From an uncultured Oscillospiraceae bacterium (GTDB lineage: Bacteria; Bacillota; Clostridia; Oscillospirales; Oscillospiraceae), in the NCBI GenBank assembly GCA_934635545.1, contig CAKTZN010000108.1:1-6228 (forward strand): a DNA stretch of 6,228 nt, in the 5' to 3' direction. Below are positions 1 through 5,895 of the stretch, piece by piece. The notes under the pieces are model-generated. The model worked only from the letters and a program-made list of their open reading frames with translations. It made no database searches and was not told the DNA's origin. Positions within the stretch are counted from its first letter, which is position 1; each line of letters begins with the position of its first letter. Both the position numbers and the translations under genes were made by a program.

Positions 1-7
1 TAATTGA

Positions 8-51
8 CCGCCACCTCGATGAGCAGCAGCTCGTTGAGATGGCGGCCTTTT
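8..51 (+). terminator. Long hairpin followed by TTTT, first of two tandem hairpins
   Basis: Bases 8-24 pair with 29-45 almost without a break: CCGCCA with TGGCGG at the base, one C/A mismatch at 14/39, then CTC with GAG, and GAGC with GCTC around an AGCA loop. CC and then TTTT (48-51) follow. It reads as an intrinsic terminator, or the 3' stem of a small RNA, for a + strand transcript that begins left of the window. Bases 1-3 are TAA and could be the stop codon of that upstream gene, but no coding sequence is visible to confirm this. The T run is short, so this hairpin alone may be a weak terminator. Confidence 0.5.
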
Positions 52-76
52 ATACGTGGCTAGGTTTTACGCTTAC

Positions 77-107
77 GAGAGGGCGGCATTGCCGTCCTCT
101 CTTTTTT
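77..107 (+). terminator. Strong intrinsic terminator, + strand
   Basis: The arms 77-87 and 91-101 form an 11-bp stem with one G-T wobble (83/95) around an ATT loop, and six T follow immediately (102-107). It has the polarity of a + strand terminator. On the - strand the hairpin is followed by GTAAGC rather than T, so it would not be a good terminator for the large - strand gene that ends at 139. It ends a transcript coming from outside the window and lies tail to tail with that gene. Confidence 0.8.
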
Positions 108-138
108 CGTTCACATAAGCCTGTGACGCAGCGCTGGC

Positions 139-3100
139 TCAGCCCGTTTTGGCGCTGTCGATGCCGCTGCTGCCCGTCAGGATCGCGTACAGCAACTGCA
201 CGTCTATGATATCAACGCCACCCGTCTCGTTCACATTAGCGACTGCCATCACATAGTCGTCTGTCACCTCAGTGATCTCGCTGACACACTCGTACAGCAA
301 CTGCAGGTCGTACACGTCGACCGTGCCGTCCAGGTTCATGTCGCCCCGCACGGCAAGCTTGAAGTTCTCCATGCCGGTGATGGTGCCGTCGGTGACCGTC
401 ACCTCCACGCTGCGGGTCACATAGTCCTCTGCCGCCACAGTCAGCGTGTAAACGCCGTCCGCCACCGCATTGAAGCAATACTTGCCGTTATACGACACAG
501 TCTTATACTTAACCGTGTTACCCTGGCTCAGCGTCAGGATCGCCCCGTTCACGTCAAATTCTTTGCTGACGCTCTTGCCGGATACAGGCGTATTATCCTG
601 TCGAATCTCCACAGTACCCGTTGCACCCACTGTAGACAGGGTCAGGCCCTCCAGCTCTGCCACATTCACAACCAAGGCATCGCTCTCGTTGTCCGCGCAA
701 TACAGTGCCTCCAGCTTTTCGCACTTGCTGGCATCCAGGTTCGTCAGCTTATTCCGGCTGCAATCCAGACTCGCCAGTGCCGGACCGGCCGCCTCATCCG
801 CATAAGTCGCGGGAGAGAAGAACGCCGCGATGCGGGAGAACACGCTGGTCTCCACACCTGTACCCGGCAGATACAGCACGGTCAGCTTGTTTCCGGCGCA
901 GTTCAGATACTGCAGCTTCATATGCTTGCTGACATCCAGCTCGGTCAACTGGTTCTCTTCGCAATACAGATATACCAGATCCAGATTGTTGCTGAGATCC
1001 AGCTCCGTCAATTTATTGCTGTCGCAGCCCAGATACATCAGCTTCGTATTCTTGGAAATATCCAGCGTGGAAAGGCCGCTCTTCTCGCAGTACAGCTCCA
1101 GCAGTTCGGTATTCTTGCTGACATCCAGCGTACCCAGCGGATTATCTCCAGATGCAAAGTAATCCAGTTTGAGATTCCGGCTCACATCCAGTGCGGTCAG
1201 TTGGTTGGTGTAGCAGACCAAATATACCAACGCAGGATTGCTGCTGACGTCCAAGGCGGTCAGTCGATTCTCCTCGCACATCAGATACTCCAGCTTTGTA
1301 TTCTTGCTGACGTCCAACGCCGTCAATCGGTTGTCAAAGCAGCGAAGATCCGTCAGTTCAAGGTTCTGGCTCACATCCAGTGTTTCCAAAAGATTCTCGC
1401 AGCAGATCAGGCAATCCAGTTTGGGGCAGCCGGAAACATCCAAGGCGGTCATCTGGTTCCCATAGCAATTCAGGGTATGCAGGTTGGGATGGCTGATCGT
1501 CAACTCCGTCAACTGGTTATTAGAGCACTCCAGCGTTTCCAGATTGGGGAACAGCTCAATACCCTTCAGATTCTTGATACCCCGGTTCGAGCAGTCGATA
1601 TAAGTAACACACTCCACAACCACGCAGTCATCCGTACCAAATGTTTCATTCAGATAACTACGGAACTTTTCATCGGGAAAATTCGTAGCATTCAACTCCA
1701 CGCTGGTTCCTTCTATTACCTTGACAGGCAGTGCCGCTGTACAGCCTCCCATATACACTGTCAACTCATATACATCACCGACCTCGTGGTAGTCTCCATC
1801 TTCTGTCCAGCTAAACCGGAAGCCACCCATAGCCTCTTGTAAATCCCAAGGATTTCCGATAATATAACTCTTTCCGAACTTCGCTTCGCCGGCAGTGGTC
1901 AACGTCACCTTCAGCTCCACATCCGCGTCAAAAAAGTCATTATTTGCGCCGTAATAGTCTTCCAGATACTCACGGTTATAGAGTTCAATATTACTCACCA
2001 GTGGCCCGGACAATGTAACCGGAACAGTGCAGGAAACCTTTCCGAAGTACACAGTAAAGCTATGACCCGTTTCTCCACTCTTCCACGGATTTTCACACTG
2101 AGTATCATATGCATCGTCATCTTCTGTCGGTTGCCTATCATTATAGCCCAACCGATCATAGATTTCGGCACCTGTACCCTCGATTACATTACCATCATTC
2201 AGCGTCGCCCGGAATTTGACTCGTCCATCTTCAATAGCGTTCGACAAATAATAGACATCGATTTCGTTTCCATTGTCGTCGCAATCATCACGGCTATCTG
2301 CTCCGGTTACTAATTCGACCGTATCACCTATAAGTTGAACTGACTTGATTCTTGTTTCCTGGACCAGCTTCACCAACACATTCAAGGTCAGTGTACTATC
2401 ACTATCTTCTCCGTTATGTATTGTTACAGGACACTCATACACGCCATCGTCGCGCAGCTTCCAGCCATCCTCGGCAGGATTACTGCTGGTAGCATATGCA
2501 TTATAGAACCAGTCCTTAAGTTTACGCCACGACAGTGTCAGTGTATCATCTTCGATAGCATAATACTGCTTGGTCTCTTCTGTCAACGTCACGGTCACTT
2601 CGGGATTGCACACATCTAACGGACTGTAATAAAATGCGCCATTGTAGCAGAACGAGTCATCTATTCCTTCGGTCAGTTCGAGAACTTCATTTGGGTTTGC
2701 CAGTTCGATAGACGTAAAGTTCTTTTTCGGCAAGTCAGAATAAGGCGCGCCGGCTATTATAACCGGAACCTGGCAACTGGCGTCGCCCAGCGTCAGCGTA
2801 AAGTAGTACGGACCGCCGCCAATTTCCCATGGCGTAGTTTGGTCGCTGTCTTCTTTCATAGAAATGCCAAATGTGTCTGTAATCTCCTGCCACGTCCCCG
2901 TAAAGGTGGTGCTATCCAGTCCATACTTGGTCTTTCCAGTTTCAGTCAGCGCCACGATATATTTCGGGTCGTCAACGATCATCAGCGAATAGCGTATACT
3001 TCCATCTTCCTGTTCGAAGCCAACGCCCTCTGTAAGCTGCACGGGTTCAGTACCGGCGTACTCTAGTCCGGCAAAGGAGCTTTCATCAGAGATATTGACC

Positions 3101-3816
3101 TTTACTACGCAACCCACATTTTCACAGCCGACCCACATGGAATATGTATTGCCTGCTACAAAATTGCAGGCGTTGTCGTAGGAGCTCGAAGAAAACCACG
3201 CCATACAATTTCGTTCGATTTCTGCAAGCGTCCCTGTAACCGATGTTCCGTCAGTCAACTGCGCCTCAAAAAGTGCCTTGCTGTTGTCTAGCGCATAATA
3301 CCATTTCCCATCATAAGAAAAACCATCTTCATTTTTCACCAGCGTAATAGGATCGCTGCCCAAGTATTTCAAGGATTGGTAGGGGTTTTCAATGATCTTC
3401 AGCGCTACGGTGCACTTTGCATTATCGTAGGTGCTTACTGTGACCGTATACGTATCGCCGGCTTTCCAGTCTGCGTCGTTGCTATTGTGGTCGCCTTCGC
3501 TGATCAGAGCGTATCCCTCCATGCGCATCGCAAGCTCATGGCCGGACATTATCTCGGTCTTTTCAACGCCGCCCTCATTATAAGTAACGTTATATTCAAG
3601 CTGGCTCATAATGTAGGGATTACGCTTTACCGTTACCGTATTGGAATCGGACCAATAGACGCTTTTATCCGCTCCCTCTCTCAACTTCACCGGCTGCTCT
3701 CCCGCATACTCGATGCTTTTGACCTCAATTCCTCCTGTACTGGCCAGCGCCGTTACCGGCACCAGCGTCAGCAGCATCATGACGCAGAGAAACAGGCTCA
3801 ACAGTCTCTTTTTCAC
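139..3816 (-). CDS. Secreted leucine-rich-repeat protein with C-terminal type I dockerin
   Basis: This 1225-residue protein is exported: residues 1-25 are a classic signal peptide (MKKR, hydrophobic core, ALA before S26). Residues 30-702 hold six related beta-rich modules of about 95-120 residues (roughly 30-145, 147-243, 249-355, 366-487, 488-603, 607-702). They share an opening like SIEYAG..PV.L.EG, and most close with Y.VTV...C.VPV.I. I do not recognise this fold. Residues 705-730 form the N-cap often seen before such repeats (NATNFPDEKF). Residues 755-1050 carry thirteen 21-residue leucine-rich repeats (LDVSKNTKLEYLMCEENRLTA type), interrupted near 985-1010. Residues 1064-1156 form a small beta domain resembling carboxypeptidase-regulatory domains. 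Residues 1157-1214 are a dockerin whose first calcium loop is D-M-N-L-D-G-T-V-D. The start is GTG (3814-3816), fixed by AAAGGAG eight to nine bases upstream and the signal peptide. A dockerin implies docking to a cohesin protein, but none is encoded here. The LRR ligand is unknown. Confidence 0.93.
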   Translation of the reverse strand: MKKRLLSLFLCVMMLLTLVPVTALASTGGIEVKSIEYAGEQPVKLREGADKSVYWSDSNTVTVKRNPYIMSQLEYNVTYNEGGVEKTEIMSGHELAMRMEGYALISEGDHNSNDADWKAGDTYTVTVSTYDNAKCTVALKIIENPYQSLKYLGSDPITLVKNEDGFSYDGKWYYALDNSKALFEAQLTDGTSVTGTLAEIERNCMAWFSSSSYDNACNFVAGNTYSMWVGCENVGCVVKVNISDESSFAGLEYAGTEPVQLTEGVGFEQEDGSIRYSLMIVDDPKYIVALTETGKTKYGLDSTTFTGTWQEITDTFGISMKEDSDQTTPWEIGGGPYYFTLTLGDASCQVPVIIAGAPYSDLPKKNFTSIELANPNEVLELTEGIDDSFCYNGAFYYSPLDVCNPEVTVTLTEETKQYYAIEDDTLTLSWRKLKDWFYNAYATSSNPAEDGWKLRDDGVYECPVTIHNGEDSDSTLTLNVLVKLVQETRIKSVQLIGDTVELVTGADSRDDCDDNGNEIDVYYLSNAIEDGRVKFRATLNDGNVIEGTGAEIYDRLGYNDRQPTEDDDAYDTQCENPWKSGETGHSFTVYFGKVSCTVPVTLSGPLVSNIELYNREYLEDYYGANNDFFDADVELKVTLTTAGEAKFGKSYIIGNPWDLQEAMGGFRFSWTEDGDYHEVGDVYELTVYMGGCTAALPVKVIEGTSVELNATNFPDEKFRSYLNETFGTDDCVVVECVTYIDCSNRGIKNLKGIELFPNLETLECSNNQLTELTISHPNLHTLNCYGNQMTALDVSGCPKLDCLICCENLLETLDVSQNLELTDLRCFDNRLTALDVSKNTKLEYLMCEENRLTALDVSSNPALVYLVCYTNQLTALDVSRNLKLDYFASGDNPLGTLDVSKNTELLELYCEKSGLSTLDISKNTKLMYLGCDSNKLTELDLSNNLDLVYLYCEENQLTELDVSKHMKLQYLNCAGNKLTVLYLPGTGVETSVFSRIAAFFSPATYADEAAGPALASLDCSRNKLTNLDASKCEKLEALYCADNESDALVVNVAELEGLTLSTVGATGTVEIRQDNTPVSGKSVSKEFDVNGAILTLSQGNTVKYKTVSYNGKYCFNAVADGVYTLTVAAEDYVTRSVEVTVTDGTITGMENFKLAVRGDMNLDGTVDVYDLQLLYECVSEITEVTDDYVMAVANVNETGGVDIIDVQLLYAILTGSSGIDSAKTG
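667..1554 (-). repeat. 63-bp tandem repeats encoding thirteen 21-residue LRR units
   Basis: Within the dockerin gene the DNA repeats with a 63-base period, visible as recurrent runs like GCTGACATCCAG and GTCAACTGGTT on the + strand. Each period encodes one leucine-rich repeat. A cysteine sits at the same place in nearly every unit: residues 764, 784, 805, 826, 847, 868, 910, 931, 952, 973, 1019 and 1040. Unit 7 has serine (889) there. The units have diverged at the DNA level, so the array is not a recent amplification. Confidence 0.9.
1711..3729 (-). repeat. Six diverged copies of an unassigned extracellular module
   Basis: The N-terminal two thirds of the dockerin protein (residues 30-702) can be divided into six copies. 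Openings include SIEYAGEQPVKL (34), LKYLGSDPITL (149), LEYAGTEPVQL (251), SIELANPNEVLEL (369), SVQLIGDTVEL (492) and SNIELYNREYLED (608). Closings include CTVALKI, CVVKVNI, CQVPVII, CTVPVTL and ALPVKVI. Between them lie a Y-rich strand, a segment such as VALTETGKTKYG or VTLTEETKQYYA, and a W-x-E/K-L/I helix-like turn. The pattern suggests an Ig-like or other beta-sandwich domain, an inference from alternating hydrophobic strands. Copies 5 and 6 match least well. Confidence 0.65.
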
Positions 3817-3825
3817 GTTTACGCT

Positions 3826-3832
3826 CTCCTTT
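3826..3832 (-). promoter_or_regulatory. Ribosome binding site deciding the GTG start
   Basis: On the - strand this reads AAAGGAG, followed by AGCGTAAAC and then GTG at 3816-3814. It is the only good Shine-Dalgarno sequence near the signal-peptide start. It shows that translation starts at GTG rather than at the nearby out-of-frame ATGAATG at 3839-3833, which lies upstream of the site. Confidence 0.85.
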
Positions 3833-3841
3833 CATTCATCG

Positions 3842-3936
3842 CGCCTCTCCCGGCAAGGGAACCAATTTGTTGTCCGCACAGCGGACAACAAAAAACGGAT
3901 ATCCGTTTTGGCTTTGCCGGAATTTCGCCTCTCCCC
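3842..3936 (-). promoter_or_regulatory. Compact structured 5' leader or small palindromic element before the dockerin gene
   Basis: Several symmetric elements are packed here. CGCCTCTCCC occurs as a direct repeat at 3842-3851 and 3926-3935. Inside it, CCGGCAA (3850-3856) is inverted as TTGCCGG (3914-3920), and AACCAA (3860-3865) can pair with TTGGCT (3908-3913) with one G-T wobble. Further in are a perfect 12-bp stem with an ACA loop (3866-3877 with 3881-3892) and an 18-bp perfect palindrome, AAAACGGATATCCGTTTT (3892-3909). The predicted - strand transcript start lies near 3933, so almost all of this would be in the 5' untranslated RNA, folding as a closing stem with two inner hairpins. I do not recognise it as a known riboswitch. 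It could instead be a small palindromic (MITE-like) insertion flanked by a 10-bp duplication. Confidence 0.6.
3866..3892. repeat. Perfect 12-bp inverted repeat with 3-base loop
   Basis: TTTGTTGTCCGC (3866-3877) and GCGGACAACAAA (3881-3892) are exact reverse complements around ACA. No T run follows on the - strand (ATTGG comes next) and an A run follows on the + strand. It is therefore not a standard terminator in either direction. In the leader RNA of the dockerin gene it would be a very stable hairpin about 50 bases before the start codon. Confidence 0.85.
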
Positions 3937-3939
3937 AAC

Positions 3940-3968
3940 ATTTTATCACCCGATATGGCACGATGCAA
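3940..3968 (-). promoter_or_regulatory. Sigma-A promoter of the dockerin/LRR gene
   Basis: On the - strand TTGCAT (-35, 3968-3963) is followed by a 17-base spacer and TAAAAT (-10, 3945-3940), preceded by TGA, an extended -10. The predicted start is near 3933, giving a leader of about 117 bases before GTG. The promoter lies downstream of the dapF terminator, so the gene is expressed independently of dapF. Confidence 0.7.
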
Positions 3969-4031
3969 GCAGAAAACATACAGCATATTGTACGATTCAG
4001 GCCATTCACTTTTGCCATTTCCCACAAACTG

Positions 4032-4066
4032 AAAAAAGCGGCAGTAGCGTCTCCGCTGCTGCCGCT
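4032..4066 (-). terminator. Intrinsic terminator of dapF
   Basis: On the - strand the arms 4066-4054 and 4049-4037 form a 13-bp GC-rich stem with one C/A mismatch around a four-base loop. The stem runs straight into six T (+ strand A at 4032-4037, the first shared with the stem). It starts 18 bases past the dapF stop codon and ends that transcript before the dockerin-gene promoter. Confidence 0.9.
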
Positions 4067-4083
4067 CTGTCGTTTTCACGCGC

Positions 4084-4917
4084 TCACAGTTCTTCGTCTG
4101 TGATCTCGCCCTTGCAGACGATATTGGTGGGGCCGGTCAGGTACAGGTTCGTTACCCGATCCCCCTCCCGTTCCACGTCCACCACCAGTTGTCCGCCGGT
4201 CATATCCACCTTCACCTGATGGCCGGAGACCTTCCCCAGCAGGGTCAGCACCGTCACCACGGAGCCGGTGCCCGTGCCGCAGGCATAGGTGAAGTCCTCC
4301 ACGCCCCGCTCATAGGTGCGCTCATAGACGTGATCCGGGCCGATGATCTCATAGAAGTTCACATTGGCCCCTTTGGGGAAGTCCGGGTAGTACCGCAGCT
4401 TGCGTCCCAGCTCGAACAGCCGCTGCCGGTCGAAGTCCTTCAGGCCCCGCACCGGCACCGCCGCGTGGGGGATACCGGGATTCCCCAGCTCCACATAGGC
4501 GCAGTCCCACACGGTGCCGTCCACCTCTGCCCTGCCGTCCAGCCGCAGGTTGCAGGGATCGTTCAGCCGGATGCGGTACAGCCGCTCATTGACCCGCCAG
4601 CCGGTCACCAGGCCCGCCGTGGTCTCCACCCGCTGCACCTCGCCCGCCAGGCCGTTTTCGTAGCCATACCGGCAGATGCACCGTGCGCCGTTGCCGCACA
4701 TCTCGCCCATGGAGCCGTCGGAGTTGAAGAACAGCATCCGGTAGTCGCCGCCGCAGGTGGGCTTCTCCACCACCATCAGGCCGTCCGCGCCGATGGACAG
4801 GTGCCGTTCGCACAGCGTCCGGGCGATCCGGGGCCACTGCTCCGCGCCGATGGCGCCCTCCCGGTTGTCGATGACGATAAAGTCGTTGCCCGCGCCGTTC
4901 ATTTTCCAGAATTTCAT
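4084..4917 (-). CDS. dapF: Diaminopimelate epimerase DapF
   Basis: This cytoplasmic, cofactor-independent epimerase converts LL-diaminopimelate to the meso form, the precursor of lysine and of peptidoglycan cross-links. The 277-residue length is normal for the family. The N-terminus has the DapF signature MNGAGNDFIVIDN (6-18). The two catalytic cysteines are C74 in MCGNGARC and C213 in YACGTGTGS, and the two halves correspond to the pseudo-symmetric lobes. NSDGS (65-69), ANVNFYE (184-190) and the ERG motif (203-205) also fit. Two loops differ from the commonest form: GNPGIPHA replaces GNPHA, and GVEDFTYACGTG is one residue longer than GVGETLACGTG. The catalytic residues are intact, so the enzyme should be active. 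The ATG start at 4917 is supported by AAGGAG nine bases upstream (4932-4927). It is a single-gene unit with its own promoter and terminator. Confidence 0.96.
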   Translation of the reverse strand: MKFWKMNGAGNDFIVIDNREGAIGAEQWPRIARTLCERHLSIGADGLMVVEKPTCGGDYRMLFFNSDGSMGEMCGNGARCICRYGYENGLAGEVQRVETTAGLVTGWRVNERLYRIRLNDPCNLRLDGRAEVDGTVWDCAYVELGNPGIPHAAVPVRGLKDFDRQRLFELGRKLRYYPDFPKGANVNFYEIIGPDHVYERTYERGVEDFTYACGTGTGSVVTVLTLLGKVSGHQVKVDMTGGQLVVDVEREGDRVTNLYLTGPTNIVCKGEITDEEL

Positions 4918-4948
4918 ACCGCTGCGCTCCTTCCGCGTTTTTACTTAT

Positions 4949-4977
4949 ATTATATGTAGCCGCGGTGGGTTTGTCAA
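4949..4977 (-). promoter_or_regulatory. Perfect consensus sigma-A promoter of dapF
   Basis: On the - strand TTGACA (4977-4972) and TATAAT (4954-4949) are both exact consensus hexamers separated by 17 bases. Transcription should start near 4942, leaving a leader of about 25 bases with the ribosome binding site in it. Such a promoter predicts strong, largely unregulated expression. Confidence 0.9.
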
Positions 4978-5034
4978 TTTCGCCGTGCCGCTCCAATATT
5001 CACCTTTTGTTTACAAATGGGACATACTATCGCC

Positions 5035-5063
5035 TTGCCGTTCGTCAACACGGATGCTATAAT
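5035..5063 (+). promoter_or_regulatory. Sigma-A promoter of the VTT-domain membrane protein gene
   Basis: TTGCCG (5035-5040), a 17-base spacer and an exact TATAAT (5058-5063), with TGC directly before the -10 as an extended -10 element. The predicted start near 5070 lies downstream of the ATG at 5017, so that upstream start cannot be used from this promoter. It faces away from the dapF promoter, with about 57 bases between the two -35 boxes. Confidence 0.8.
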
Positions 5064-5103
5064 ACGGACAATACTTCACGGAATGTTTACGCCGGTATAC
5101 CTT

Positions 5104-5859
5104 ATGAAAAAGAATGAACTGACAATCACACAGCAGAAACGGCTGGGCATCGCCGCGCTGATCATCGCCATCGCGGTCATGGGCCTGCTGGTCTGGCTGG
5201 TTGGCGTGCCGCTGGTGCGCTTTGCCTCCCAGCCGGAGCACTTCCGGACGTGGGTCAACTCCCACGGCTTCGGCGGGCGTCTGGCCTATATGGGCATGGT
5301 GATCCTCCAGGTGGTGGTGGCCCTCATCCCCGGTGAGCCCTTCGAGATCGCGGCGGGCTACGCCTTCGGCGCGGTGGAGGGTACGCTGCTGTGTCTGGCG
5401 GCCTCCGCGCTGGGCAGCGTGTGCGTGTTCCTGCTGGTGCGCCGGTTCGGCCACCGGCTGGCGGAGGTGTTCTTCTCCGAGGAGAAGCTCCGCTCCATCC
5501 GCTTCCTGCAGACCACCCGGCGGCGGGATCTGCTGTTCCTCATCATCTTTATGCTGCCCGGCACCCCCAAGGATCTTCTCTGCTACTTCGCGGGCCTGAC
5601 CACCATCCGCTTCCCCGTCTGGCTGCTGATCTGCTCTCTGGGCCGCCTGCCCTCCATCGTCACCTCCACCATCGGCGGCGACGCGCTGGGCACCAAAAAC
5701 TACTGGGGCGCCGTGCTGGTTTTTCTCGTCACTTTAGCCATCAGCGCCGCCGGATTGCTGTTCTACGACCGTCTCTGCGCCCGTAAACAGCGGGAAAAGG
5801 AGGCTGCCGCCCCCTCTGATGCCCAGGAGAGCTCCGGCGAAGAGCCGCCCCGCGCCTGA
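5104..5859 (+). CDS. TVP38/TMEM64 family (VTT-domain, DedA superfamily) membrane protein
   Basis: This 251-residue integral membrane protein belongs to the SNARE-associated/VTT group. Visible are a first transmembrane helix (about 15-38), the VTT signature IPGEPFEIAAGYAFG (75-89) on a re-entrant helix, a hydrophobic stretch at 92-112, LPGTPKDLLCYFAGL (151-165), GRLPSIVTSTIGG (180-192), a last helix at 202-221, and a charged cytoplasmic tail rich in E, P and S. Characterised DedA-superfamily members are linked to phospholipid scrambling or undecaprenyl-phosphate recycling. That this protein does either is inference, and its substrate is unknown. The start is uncertain: ATG 5104 (MKKNEL) gives a typical lysine-rich N-terminus but has only a weak ribosome binding site, ATG 5083 would add seven residues, and ATG 5017 lies upstream of the promoter. 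It is transcribed alone, divergently from dapF. Confidence 0.88.
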   Translation: MKKNELTITQQKRLGIAALIIAIAVMGLLVWLVGVPLVRFASQPEHFRTWVNSHGFGGRLAYMGMVILQVVVALIPGEPFEIAAGYAFGAVEGTLLCLAASALGSVCVFLLVRRFGHRLAEVFFSEEKLRSIRFLQTTRRRDLLFLIIFMLPGTPKDLLCYFAGLTTIRFPVWLLICSLGRLPSIVTSTIGGDALGTKNYWGAVLVFLVTLAISAAGLLFYDRLCARKQREKEAAAPSDAQESSGEEPPRA

Positions 5860-5862
5860 CGC

Positions 5863-5895
5863 AAAACCGTGTGGAAGAAATTTCCACGCGGTTTT
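5863..5895 (+). terminator. Intrinsic terminator after the VTT-domain gene
   Basis: The arms 5863-5876 and 5882-5895 form a 14-bp stem (AAAACCG..., ...CGGTTTT) with one T-G wobble and a five-base loop. The stem ends in TTTT and starts three bases after the stop codon. The A run on one side and the T run on the other make it potentially bidirectional. No T run continues past the stem, so efficiency is uncertain. Confidence 0.75.

Noticed and set aside
111..126. TCACA/TGTGA inverted repeat just after the dockerin gene stop
   Set aside because: The stem is only five base pairs with no T run on the - strand, so it does not qualify as a terminator.
667..1554. Regular 63-bp repeats considered as a CRISPR array or minisatellite
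   Set aside because: The repeats are in frame, diverged, have no spacers, and encode a clear leucine-rich repeat.
922..1842. 306-codon open frame on the + strand
   Set aside because: It lies antisense to the LRR array. Its repetitive I/Q/A-rich product is the mirror of the 63-bp repeats, it has no ribosome binding site, and the - strand frame has clear domains.
3376..4032. 218-codon open frame on the + strand
   Set aside because: It overlaps the signal-peptide end of the dockerin gene, its promoter and the structured leader. No domain is seen.
3819..4079. 86-codon open frame on the - strand between dapF and the dockerin gene
   Set aside because: It runs through the dapF terminator, the dockerin-gene promoter and the palindromes. 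The residues come from inverted repeats, so a protein is unlikely.
4189..4959. 256-codon open frame on the + strand
   Set aside because: It is antisense to dapF. Open frames opposite GC-biased codons are common, and the product is H/A/P-rich low complexity with no recognisable motif.
5017..5103. Extended N-terminus of the VTT protein starting at ATG 5017
   Set aside because: The exact TATAAT with extended -10 at 5058-5063 would start transcription near 5070, after this ATG, and there is no ribosome binding site before it.
5011..5454. 147-codon open frame on the - strand
   Set aside because: It is antisense to the VTT-domain gene and H/Q/R-rich, with no motif or ribosome binding site.
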